A stretch of DNA of 64,000 nucleotides from Notospermus geniculatus (lineage: Eukaryota > Nemertea > Pilidiophora > Heteronemertea > Lineidae), in contig NMRB01000211.1 of the NCBI GenBank assembly GCA_002633025.1, positions 27,796 to 91,795 of the forward strand. The letters run 5' to 3'. A program made the position numbers and the translations under genes. Of the stretch, positions 1-10,915 are shown one piece after another; position 1 is the first letter of the stretch; the number at the start of each line of letters is the position of its first letter. The notes under the pieces are model-generated. The model saw nothing but the letters and a program-made list of their open reading frames with translations. It was not told where the DNA came from and searched no databases.

Positions 1-6
1 ACTCAC

Positions 7-1098
7 CTTCATTTTTGTGTTCGTTCTTTTCGTCTCATGTTCACAGTCTACATCAACATACGGTAGACCGATTGCTTCGACAACAAAAGTACCATTTTTA
101 CCTTCAAATATTGTCAATGGATCTTTACTGACCTCTGTTACTTTGGGGCCCTCACACCCGATTGCTTTTGGGCTCAATGTTAGCAATGATTTATCAGAAA
201 GTGCTAAGGGCCACTTGCATTTTATCTCAAGGGAAAGTTTTTCCATTCTCAGCCACTGAACAAGGTAGATAAAATTACATTTGCAACTCCAGGGGTTTTG
301 TTCCAGATGAATTGCTGCATCCTTGACCGGTTGCACGTTTGCAACGGACAGAATTTGAAGTTTATTGCCCTTAAGGTTCAAATACGTCAAATTGTTCAAG
401 CCTCGAAAAGCATTGTCATCCAAACGTTCCATGTTTGTATTGGCGATACTCAAATTCGTCAGTTTCGGACAGTTTTTGAACGTGTCGTTCTTTAGGTGAG
501 GGATATTATTTCCCGAGATGTCTAATTCCTCAAGATTCGCACAAACTTCTTTAAAAAGTACATGACTGATGTTGATTCCATTTGAACTTAAGTCGAGTAC
601 CTCCAGTGTTTCCACCCTATGAAAAATTCCTTCTGGAAACAACAGATTTTGGACCTTACGAAACGCTTTGTTCAGTTTTAACATCTTCACGTGTCTTAGC
701 GCCAGAAATATATTCTTTTCTGGAACAATGTCATTATTCGACAAATCCAAGTACTCTAAATGGACGAAGTTGTCAAAGGCAAGGGGTTCGATTTTTGAAA
801 TATGGCTAGAAATCACACTTAATCGTTGCAAGGCATTAACAGCTTTGCCTGACGCTGTGGCTAATAAATCTTTGGTCAGTTTTATCACTCGGCCATTTTG
901 TATCACAAGTTCTTCAGTACCCGTTGGAAGTCCATTAAGAATTGTCAAAAATGCCCTCTCGTCTATGTTAGTGGTGGGAGTACCGTTGCATTTAACTGTC
1001 TTCTGGATACACTTACAAACCTCTGGCTTCGGGCAGGCTATCGTAAAGTGGAACATGAAGAACCCTAACACAACACTAATCCACGCATCACAGGACAT
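7..1098 (-). CDS. LRR-Ig type extracellular protein, first visible coding exon (partial)
   Basis: Open for 364 codons from the ATG at 1098 down to position 7, where a perfect donor GTGAGT (minus strand, 6-1) follows in phase 0; the gene continues beyond the window. Residues 1-21 look like a signal peptide (hydrophobic VVLGFFMFHFTIA, then Cys). C22, C28, C30 and C37 form an LRRNT cap. About seven leucine-rich repeats follow (for example LEYLDLSNNDI near 114-123, LEELDISGNNIP near 189-200, LTYLNLKGNKL near 236-246). Residues 268-315 (NPWSCKCNF, with C272, C274, C294, C315) are a typical LRRCT. Residues 318-364 resemble the start of an I-set Ig domain (P-V-x-E, EG, G-P spacing, C352). This order is known from LRIG, AMIGO, LINGO, Trk-like and related adhesion or receptor proteins; which subfamily this is cannot be decided from one exon. 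The start was chosen because a signal peptide follows directly. An earlier non-coding exon is possible. Confidence 0.88.
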
Positions 1099-2120
1099 TT
1101 TGGGACTCTGCCGTCTGACAAAATATGAGAACCCAGTACATGTATTTTCTTATAATGGCAAGTTATCATGTTCTGCCTTCTTCACTCTGTGTGTGCCTTT
1201 TGTCTCTGGAAAAGAAGAAAATGGAATCTTCAGAAACCTGAGGAACATAATGGTGGAAGCCCATAGACTTAAGCAAGTAAAGTTTCCTATTCATAAGCTT
1301 GTCTGTTTTTCTGCATTGGAGTTTAAGATATTCCAGCCCAGTAGGTTCTCTTTGGGATATAAACTGAAGAAAGCTTTGGGCAGTCGTTTGTTGCATTGGT
1401 CTTAGTTTAAGTCACAAGGAAATCAACAAAGGTGATTGCCCATTGAGATCCAATTCATGTGAGGAAACATTCACTTCGAGGAGCACCCGAAGGATTTATA
1501 GGCCTGTTGTCAACGTAGAGCATGGAGTCACTTGAAGACATTCTACCCTACTACAGGTCTGCTTCATTATCTCCCTTTAATTTGCAGTTCGAGAAACTTC
1601 GTGGAATGCCACAGGTGCAACAAGTTGGCTTTTCCAATGTTGGGAGTTTTTCTCTGTCGAAACACACCAAGAAACAAGTGGGAACAAACTCTAACATGGA
1701 GGAGGCCTTCAAAACAGAGGTGTATCAATTTTAAATGAGCCAATCAAATCCCACCTTAGAAGAAATTGAACAATAAAAGTTTGAAGTTGTCTTCTCTCGT
1801 TTCACGAGCTTATAACCTCCATTAAACACAATAAAAATATTTCAATAAAAGTGATATCATTATTGTGGTTCATCAAGTGACACCTGAGGCAATTTCAAAG
1901 AACAGTTTCTTACCTATGGAGTGTCAATCACATTGAAACTTCATCTCATTCGACAATTGTTTGTCCTCATTTAAATATAGTTCAGAATCTAAATGATTGA
2001 TATATTTGACATCAAAGCCTGGCTTATCGATTTCAGTATTCAATCACTTTGAGATGTTGCTTTCAGTCTGAGCCAACGCTTCAGAAAAAGTGAAATGGAC
2101 AAGGGTGTACTTCGTACTTA
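1099..2120. other. 5' flank of the LRR gene, no further gene seen
   Basis: This should hold the 5' UTR and promoter of the minus-strand LRR gene. Short open frames occur on both strands (for example 1166-1396 minus), but none has a recognisable domain, and no clear core promoter element stands out. Confidence 0.4.
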
Positions 2121-2268
2121 GAGACGAAAATAAGATTTCTAGAACATTGAAATCAAAAGCAACATGGTGAGAGACGAAAATAAGATTTCTAGAACATTGA
2201 AATCAAAAGGAACGTGGTGAGTGACGAATATAAGATTTCTAGAACATTGAAATCAAAAGGAACATGCT
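2121..2268. repeat. 50-bp tandem repeat, three copies
   Basis: Units beginning GACGAAAATAAGATTTCTAG recur near 2122, 2172 and 2222 (period 50) with only a few substitutions. Confidence 0.85.
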
Positions 2269-2365
2269 GGAGTCCAAGTGCCATTTGTGCTGCTTCTATC
2301 ATGATTTTTGGTTCAGGTGTTGAATGAAGTTAATAAAGGTCACAATATATAGAATCAGCTAACAG

Positions 2366-2480
2366 GTAAAAATCCCCAAGGTAAACATCCCCAAAGTAAA
2401 CACCCCCAAAGTACCCAACGTAAAAATCTTTAACGTAAATTTCCCCAAAATTAAATTTCCCCAAAAGGTAAAAATCCCCA
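2366..2480. repeat. Degenerate short tandem repeat rich in CCCCAAA
   Basis: Units of about 12-18 bp of the form GTAAAnATCCCCAA are repeated about seven times with decay. The minus strand reads as a repetitive FTLG-type peptide, which I take as a by-product of the repeat. Confidence 0.7.
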
Positions 2481-5400
2481 ATTGGAAAGGAACCAATGGT
2501 TTCCTCAGTGCTTTAAGTACATATCGGTATGATGGCCATTCGTTAGCGTCCATTGCCTTTGAGAGGGATATTTGCACTTGGCCAGTTTGTCAAATTCCTG
2601 CCTACACCACTGCTTTTCGAATCTGATACGTACGCCTATCTCAATTCGTTTTTCACCCAAGATGCAAGGGTTAAAAAAATTCTATTAACACACCTGACAC
2701 CAAAGCCTGGCCTGTCGATTACTGCTTCACTTGAGAAGTTCTTGATTGTGTCAGTATCGGGTGGGAAACGAGAAGCGGCTAGTGAGAAAAAGTGGATGAA
2801 GGAGTGGTGGCCTTTTTTGTAAGACTTTAATCTCGTCAGCAGTGTATTCTGTTCCTTTGTGTCACTGGCCATATCTAATGAAGGTATTCAGTGTATGTGG
2901 TGCAGTACAGGGTAGAAGTACATGTACCCTATCAAGACGGGCGGTTTTGAAATGATACATTGTTTAGAAGGCAGTCATAAAATAAAAAGATGAGATTTGT
3001 TTCGTGGTTTTTGAATAGGCCCTAGGCCAATGGGATATTACATGTACATGTACATGTACATGTATGTCCAGAGAGCTGGAGAAAGTCGTGTTTTGTTTGC
3101 TGTGTATAGCTCGCGTATCTGCCTTGGTCTCCGAATAGAGTGCCACCATAATGCATTTCAATTAAGTCTTTAAAAACATAGCACACCATTAATGAATGGA
3201 TACCAAGGAAACCACCCCATATCTTAAACAAATGTATTGCCATTTCACTTCATTACTTTTAATCAGAGCTTTTTCAATAGAATCCCCACTAAAAGCTCCC
3301 CGGATATTGATTTCACAGTAATGCAATTTCATTTTACTGCAGTTGCTGTTCTTTGTTTGTTCACTGGCATTAGTGGTAAAATACTGCAGTGAGATAGTAG
3401 CACGTTCTCTCAATAGAAAAAAAGGTTCTGAGCTGTTTGCCTTGAAACGAACGTGAATCGTGCACACTATGGACAGATCGACAGCGATTGAGACCACAAT
3501 ATCTGCGAAGCCAATGCTAAAAGACAAATAACACAACAGTTTGGTTTCCATAGTTACCGATCAGTGATCCCGCAGAAAATGCTCTTACTAGCAGGAGATT
3601 GGTTCGCTAATGGAATTGGTGTGCGTGTGACCAGGCTTCTCTATGTCGTAGGGGATAAGGAGATTACCTCTTGATTTGTGGGTATTGGGGTGGTCAGCTG
3701 TGGCTTCTTCTACTGGTCAATTAAACATGTCTGTCATTGGTTTGGACCAATTTGAAATCTCGTAATGGTTGCGTTATGACGTCATGGACACGAAAATTAG
3801 TCGATAGCAGCGAAATGCTTTATCAACATGTGGTTAACAGGGTTTCTTAATGCTCACTCCCTCCATCACCGCCCTAGGCCACCACATAGTTTGTGTGCCG
3901 TAACATATGGAGGAAATGTTTAGAACTTCTGATAGCCACATAATGGGGTATGGTAGTTACCATACTCAGTGCAAATTACCATTATTGTCAAAGAATATTT
4001 TTGCCAGTGAATGTCTTACAAACATGCGATAACAACAAGGCTATGGCAGTGAAATGAAAAGAAAAAAAGCTTTACTGGGTGACCACATTGTCGAAATTTG
4101 GACAGGACAAAAGCAGGGGTGGAAAAACGATGAAATTACTAGGACTGGCGTCATTGGGTGGCTTGATATTTGACTCAAGCCTCAATTTACACTTGTCCAG
4201 GTAATTCATTTTCTGCCAATTAAGAATGTGGGCCACTTTCTTCCTTTTCTGATTTCAAGATGAACGATAGGGAGGCTAAACAAATCAATCCAACGTATCA
4301 GATTTTCATTCATTCATGGAGACAGACCAAATTAACTCGCACCTATAAACCAATAATCCGATATATTCGATTACGACACGATCGGAATGGAGAGTTTCAT
4401 TCAACAGACAGGGTTTGATGGGGAAACACTGTAATGGGGATGTCGCCAAATTACCATCGTGAAGTGGTATATACTTGTACGTTTTGAGCAGAGTTATCAA
4501 TCACAGTTCCAATGTAAGTCCACTTCAGTTGGTTGGACTACATTAAGCATGTGGCGATATTCTTCATTTAGGCCTAGGCCTACTATGATTTTTCTTCTAT
4601 GACTAATCTGCTATACATGTATATCTTTTGTGGACATGATTACAACAGACCAAGGCTTTGCCAATTTTGTTTTCATTATTTTTCACAACATCCAGAGCAG
4701 AGCGTTGATATTGTGACTACTTCTTGTGCCATTTAGCACAGCATACATGCCCACATATACATGTACATGCACAGAATCCTTCCCACTATCCAATAACTAT
4801 TAGATATAATTCAAAATTTATAACTGCATCCAAATATTTTTACCGAATTTGGGTGATGAGTTATGAAGGCAGATTTGGAGGTAGATTTACTTTGCAAACC
4901 AACTGTAGCATAAAAGCACCTCCACTCATGGTTGTAACACAGAGGAAATTAAAAGGCCGACAGCTCATTTTAAATTCAAACCACTCTAAAATTCAGAGTT
5001 TAGTATTGGAAAATCAATGGGTTGAATCACCCTTCTGGGCATTTGTAGAAATACTTGAAATATAAATCACAGAACCCAGGCACCTAGGGTGTAAAAGGTG
5101 AAATGGTCCAACAATGCCTCAGATAATTCCCGTTGAAATATACATGTGTAATAAAATATCTTGTTGTCGATGTTGTCCATTTACAGTTGCTGCATCGTTG
5201 GTTGCCACTCTCCGTACCAAATATATTGGTCTTGTACGTGCCAGTAACGGGCACTTCCTTCCATTCCAAAAATTTTATTGCGAAGCAGGCAGCATACTGT
5301 GCACAACTCAGGCTTTGCCAACTGTTTTTTTATGTCAGGTAGAAAAATCCTGAAAAGCTTCAGTTTCGAGGGTATGTATGGAACGAGCGCCCCTAGATCA

Positions 5401-6977
5401 ACTAGATAACGCTCGTCGATGCTAGGGGAGCACAACCATGCCGAAACCACAGACGAACACTCCATACAGCTCAAGTGTCAATCTGCGCCATTTGAGACTC
5501 GAGTTGGCACGATGGTTTGCTGCAGGCTTTAGTATACCATACAATGCTCAAGTCCATTTGTAGGAACTGGGGTTCTCTACATACCATCAAAGAAGCAACC
5601 CAGAGGTCAATTTTCATTGAAGATTCATCATGTCTCTGTTGTCATTCCTCCAACATCTCTGCCATGCTGTATTGTCAGCGAACTTGATAAAAGAAGTGAA
5701 ATGGGTATAGATCCACTAGGCAGCAGAAGTAATCCGAGAAAAGCAATTAACCAGATATAATTATCTTCCTACATCTGTCGAAATAAGGAAATACTGAAAT
5801 ACTGAATAGTCCAATGAATCCAATATAGACATTGCTTGCAGCTTGGAAAATTTAAATGTCAGACTGTCGTATGAATGTTTTTGCCTGGTCACTGCTGGAG
5901 GCGGGGTGTTTGTCACATTTAATCTCGTAATGTACGTTTACCTGATTGTCTGCACGCTATCATTGTTGCTTTCAACATGTTGAGTTCTAATTTGTCCGAA
6001 GGACCATTATTCTGCTGGCAACCTTTCGTGAACAAGTAGGAACTATGACTAGCCCTGGGCGCCACTGATATAGAGTCTAGACATCGTTGAAGTATTGAAT
6101 TCATATTTTTACTACATTGTACATGGCAAATTGCTTGACCTCGTCCATGGGAGATATGAGCTGAGACACCAGTCGGTTGAACAGCTCCTGTATTGGTTCC
6201 TCTACCTAAGGAAGGCTTTGTCAAGGTACCCTGGAGCCACCTGGATGGCGTTAACGGAGTGACAACCGAAGCAACCCCTCAATACGGATGTTCTACAAGT
6301 CAAAGGGACAAATCTGATTTCAAACATGAACTTACGCAGGCCACTGTCGATATTGTCAGCCATGACTCCGTCTGTGTTGTACTATACTGCCATTTGTTGC
6401 TACGAAGCAGATGATTAACGTTCACCGTCAGCTGTGCTAATTCATTGTTCTGGTTTCAATGGAAATAATTTATTAAAGCCGGTGTGATGGTTTGAAAAAT
6501 TCCTGATGTACTGTGCTTCAGCTAGGCCAGTAGTTCTTCATAGTAGAGAACTGAATGGTCTTTCATAGATGCGCTGTCAACTTCAAAATTCCACTTCTTA
6601 CGAATTTCTCTGCGAGTGTATTATGTTTTCCATCGTCTGCATTCCCATAGGCCTACAAGATCCGTTCTGATTCAAAACTGAAGTCAAACATGTGGTACGG
6701 TAACCGATATAATTTATGGTCAATGGAAGAGCATGGAAAGCCCGTTTTGTATAAAATGCAGGTTGCATGTTGACCTGCAGGCAAAAGTATTTCCTATACA
6801 TTTGTCTTCATCATTGGACACCAGCACTGACCCTACATTAACATGCAACCTGCACTTTACACCGTTGAAAGCCACCTCTTCCTTCCAAATTTCGGTGATG
6901 CGTTAAGTATTAGCGGCCACTTCCATTTACTGTGATGTCAAGTACAGGCATCCAAATAAGTGTTGATACTTAGACCG
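2481..6977. other. Non-coding stretch with a (TACATG)n microsatellite
   Basis: No supported gene. A perfect TACATG microsatellite lies at about 3039-3064. The other open frames (for example 3189-3551 minus, 5181-5474 minus, 5919-6224 minus) show no recognisable motif, lack convincing splice context and look like chance frames. Confidence 0.5.
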
Positions 6978-7194
6978 AGATCAAAGGACATGGAAAGTGG
7001 TGCATCAACAGTGTATCTCGAGATACGCCCAGTAAAAAGATCCCTGCTGCATTCAGTTGTGTTGAAATGAGACGCCACTTGAGTATCAGTTCTAATCGGA
7101 TTATAACTGACACTTCCAGATCAAAAGATAAGGAAAATCTTCCATCAACAGTGCATCATGAAACGCACTCAGTTAAAAGATTCCGTGCACTCAG
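6978..7194. repeat. Diverged direct duplication, about 140 bp apart
   Basis: 6978-7056 and 7118-7194 align along their length (both begin AGATCAAA and share ATCAACAGTG and a later AAAAGAT block). Both read in the same relative frame as R-S-K-D ... S-T-V ... V-K-R. Whether this reflects an old coding repeat or plain DNA duplication is not clear. Confidence 0.55.
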
Positions 7195-7879
7195 TCAAGA
7201 TAAGACATCCCTATCCCAGTCACTTGAGAGACTGTTCTTCCTCGGGTTAGAAATGGTGGCCACTGGCACCTCAGATAATAACAGCAATTAGTAACAGTTT
7301 GCAGGAGATTGGAGCTACCGAGCAATCATTGGCTTACCGGGAGCCGACACGGCTACTTAAACCACTCCCTGTCTGAAAGGTAGTTTGTCTAAAGGCAAGT
7401 AATTCAGGGGTTCAACATCATAATTTTCACCCTCGGCTACTGAAGAAGCCAAAGACCCAACATTACCACACAAACCTAATATCCTTTCTCTCATTATCAG
7501 TCCCAAGGGATCAGCTTATGATTAAAGCCGGGGAGTGTGCCGTTGAAATCGACTAACTGGATAGCAATTTGCAATTGAGGTGTGGATTTTATGAGTGTAC
7601 GAAATTGATGGTAGATGCAGTGTCGAGTGAATTTTCTATCATTCATGAAATCTATCTCAGCTGTCAAAATGGTGAAGGAGTAATCTCTAATCTGCTTTTT
7701 CTGTGGCATCGTCAAAGCTATTACCCCTGCTTTCGGAAATGGAAGAGCAGCAGTCAGGATTTGCTACTTTTGTGACATTCATCTATTCCTTGGGGCCTTC
7801 AGAAGAAAAGGAATCACCTGTCAAACCTTGATTATTTTTATTATCATAAACGACATGTATTACCCGAGGGCCTCAGAGG
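7195..7879. other. Non-coding stretch, nothing recognised
   Basis: Short open frames only (7067-7291 plus, 7497-7715 minus), without domain or splice support. Confidence 0.4.
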
Positions 7880-8988
7880 CAATGGATTCAGCAGGCTTTG
7901 GTTATTTTTTGTACCAGATGCTGTTACTCAAGGCTTTCAAAAGTATGGATGCAGCAGTTAAGACTTGGATTATTTTCATATCACTGGGTATTAATCAAGG
8001 AGGATAGAAGTAATGGATTCAGCAGTCAAGAATTTGATTACTTTTGACATCATGAGCCGATAACAAGTAGCCATCAAAAGTAATGGAATCAGCAGTGAAG
8101 GCCTTGATTACTTCTGACATCATAAGCTGATAACTAGTGGCTGACGAAAGTAATGTTATCAGTTGATAACTGGTGGCCAAAAGAAGTAAATGGAATCGGC
8201 AGTCAAGACTTTGATTACTTCTGATAACATAAGCTGACAAGTGGTGGCCAACAGAAGTAATGGGAGTCAGCAGTCAAGACTGATTATTTCTGATAACATA
8301 AGCTGCAGCTGACAAGTGGTGGCCAACAGAAGTAATGGTATCAGCAGTCAAGACTTTGATTACTTCTCGCAACATAAGCTGACAAGTGGTGGCCAACAAA
8401 AGTATTGGGGGTCAGTAGTCAAGACTTCGATTACTTAACTAACATCATAAAGCTGATAAAGTGGAGGCTGACAAAAGTTCTGGTATCAGCAGTCAAGACT
8501 GATTACTTCTGACATCATAAGCTGACAAGCAAAGGTCAAGAGAAGTAATGGGAGTCAAGACTTTGTTTACTGACAACTGGAGGGTAACAGTAGTAATGGA
8601 ATCAGCAGTCAAGACTTCGTTTTACTTCTGACAGATTAATCTGATAAGTGGAGGACCAACAGAAGTAATGGAATCAGCAGTCAAGACTTTGATTACTTCT
8701 GACATATTAAGCTGATAAGTGGAGGACCAACAGAAGTAATGGAATCAACAGTCAAGACTTTGATTACTTCTGACATATTGATCTGATAAGTGGAGGACCA
8801 ACAGAAGTAATGGAATCAGCAGTCAAGACTTTGATTACTTCTGACATATTAGGCTGATAAGTGGAGGACCAACAGAAGTAATGGAATCAGCAGTCAAGAC
8901 TTTGATTACTTCTGACATATTAAGCTAATAAGTGGAGGACCAACAGAAGTAATGGAATCAGCAGTCAAGACTTTGATTACTTCTGACG
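7880..8988. repeat. Minisatellite array, about 71-bp unit, about 14 copies
   Basis: The unit contains AATGGAATCAGCAGTCAAGA followed by TTTGATTACTTCTGACAT and AAGTGGAGGACCAACAGAAG. Copies from about 8630 to 8988 are nearly uniform at 71 bp, while those before 8500 are increasingly diverged and vary in length. Inside each unit AAGTAAT and ATTACTT form a short inverted repeat, so each unit could fold. Confidence 0.9.
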
Positions 8989-9560
8989 TGGTCGTAGGTA
9001 AATCAAGGCTAAACATTGTCGTAGGCCTAACTGGCCTCGAAAACTTGCCATTATCTGTAATGTACTTACCTGTAATTACTGATACTTGCAGAAGCATGAG
9101 AAAGAGAGGCGTCGTCTCATCCAGGGACATGATCACATTCGGGCCTATAAATGGTCTTGTGCCAACTAGACCAGAATAGTTTTGTCACATGGGTGAAATT
9201 TATGTTTCCCTTTTCCAATAGAACTGAAAAATGCAACGACGACGCCAACATCATTCTTAACCGTAATGAAAACGAACTTCATACAACAGTGCAACTACAC
9301 ACAAAATGCATGTATTCAGATTAGATAAATCATACTTTATCTACAATTTTATAGCTGTCAATTTGAATTGTCATGCTGACCCCAAAAGTCCCATAGTCTT
9401 CTTAAATCTTATTCTGTCAGGAAGACACCAAGGGAAAATATAATGGCATACCTTTACTAGCTTAATCGACCATGCAGCTTTTTATGAGGGGCCATTCTGG
9501 CATGTACAGTGCACTTCGGAAGTATTCATTCCATGGCAAGGCTCCAAAAGTGGTGCAAAA
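8989..9560. other. Non-coding stretch, nothing recognised
   Basis: Unique-looking sequence between the 71-bp array and the SINE-like element. Confidence 0.4.
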
Positions 9561-9720
9561 GATAATGACTACACGAGAATCGAACCCACGACCTACGGGG
9601 TTACAGTCCCCTTCTTTGCATTGCGCTAACCAACTAACTAAAAAACTGCAGCGGACGGGATTCGAAGCCGGGGGCGCGGAATTGCGAAGCAACGATTATT
9701 CCACTTAACCACAAGGTGTG
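9560..9720 (-). mobile_element. tRNA-derived SINE-like element with two tRNA-like modules
   Basis: On the minus strand, module 1 (9717-9648) has an A-box-like TGGTTAAGTGG and a B-box-like GCTTCGAATCC. Module 2 (about 9641-9568) has TTGGTTAGCGCA, an anticodon-like arm GGGGACTGTAACCCC (loop with GTA, as in tRNA-Tyr) and a good B box GGTTCGATTCT. Both deviate from a true tRNA fold (extra bases before the anticodon arm, imperfect acceptor stems), and they are fused with a 6-nt spacer. That fits a dimeric tRNA-derived SINE better than two functional tRNA genes. The 3' limit of the element is uncertain; a conserved tail may extend to about 9470. Confidence 0.65.
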
Positions 9721-10544
9721 TGTGTGGGGGGGGTCAAGCAAAGAGATGTTAGTTTTCTCTTTTTTTCTATCGAATGTCAACCTATGCTGACTCCAAAGAA
9801 ACCTTCTTCTTTCTTACTCTTGGGTTGGAGAATACTCTGCAAAAACTGAATGCTGGCTTCGGGGCATTTCCTACAAATTGTGCAGAAATCAACCACCAAT
9901 TTCATATCAAACGCATGCTAATCAATAGCAACTTCGCTCATCAGCGTACAGCACATCACCACATCATGGAACGTCTCCCGTCTTGTAGCAAATTGCCGCC
10001 TCCTGCCTCAATCCAGATTTGCCTTGCTATAAGCCACGCTAGGCTGAGCGATAAAAATTGGTTGCCCTTCGTGGCCATTGTATCAGTTGTCAGTCCCCCT
10101 CTGCTGAACATTGGAAATTGATTGCAACCAGATTGTTGTGTATGAGGGGGCATTTCAGGAGTGGAAATATTAACACTTGTAACCTCAGAGCTTGTTGCAA
10201 TGGTTGGTTTAATTTCCAGCCACACCCGTTCTTTTTGGCTCTCTTTGACTGCAAACGTTTTTTCTGCGGCAGTCTCCAATTTCAGGTCCAGATGCGGGGG
10301 GGGGGGCAGGCCCCCACTTTTGGCAGAGCAATGTTTNATCGGGTTTCCACTAAAATGATTTGATTGAGACTACAGATGTCATGCACGCAGATTATGCCTA
10401 CTCTTGATACGGCTGAGCGAGATTTTATTATGGATTTCATTCATCGATGTCCTTATTGACCTTTAGTGAAATCAGAAAACATTCGATTTTTCGACAATTG
10501 GGAATATTTTACACCACTGCATTGATTTTTATTGATGTAACGGT
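9721..10544. other. Non-coding stretch with G-runs
   Basis: Contains a GT-rich/G-run tract at about 9716-9735, a run of G at about 10296-10305 and a single undetermined base at 10337. No gene supported. Confidence 0.4.
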
Positions 10545-10915
10545 GGTTTTTGTGAAATGGAAGTCAGTTGCAGAAAAAAGATTTAAGTCTGATATCTGGA
10601 TTTCTTATTGGCTGCTGCTTATTCTAGATTTCCCTGATGTAGCATATTATTGTAATGATTTACATGATTGTAATCTAATGGGTTTATAGAGGCTTTCTCC
10701 AATAAGTTCATCCATAGGCACCAGTTGGCACCACTTGGTGTTTTTTGTGAAATGGAAGTCGGTTGCAGAAAAAGATTTCAAGTTTGATATCTGGCTTTCG
10801 TATTGGCTCATGCTTATTCTTTATTTCCCTGATATACTCTGTTACTGTAATGATTTTTACATGTATTGTAATGTTTTGTACAATGAGTTCATCCAGTAGG
10901 CACCAGGTGGCACTA
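10545..10915. repeat. Diverged tandem duplication, about 190-bp unit, two copies
   Basis: 10545-10735 and 10737-10915 align: both begin TTTTTGTGAAATGGAAGTC, continue with a GATATCTGG block and a GTAATGATTT block, and end in AGGCACCAG with GGCAC nearby. Stops interrupt both, so this is not evidently coding. Confidence 0.75.

Noticed and set aside
7880-8988. CRISPR array
   Set aside because: Units are contiguous tandem copies without unique spacers, and the genome is eukaryotic.
9568-9641. Functional tRNA-Tyr gene
   Set aside because: Extra bases before the anticodon arm, weak acceptor stem and fusion to a second tRNA-like module argue for a SINE.
9472-9708. Open frame with ESNPRPTGLQSPSL
   Set aside because: Typical translation of a tRNA-like SINE read backwards; not a gene.
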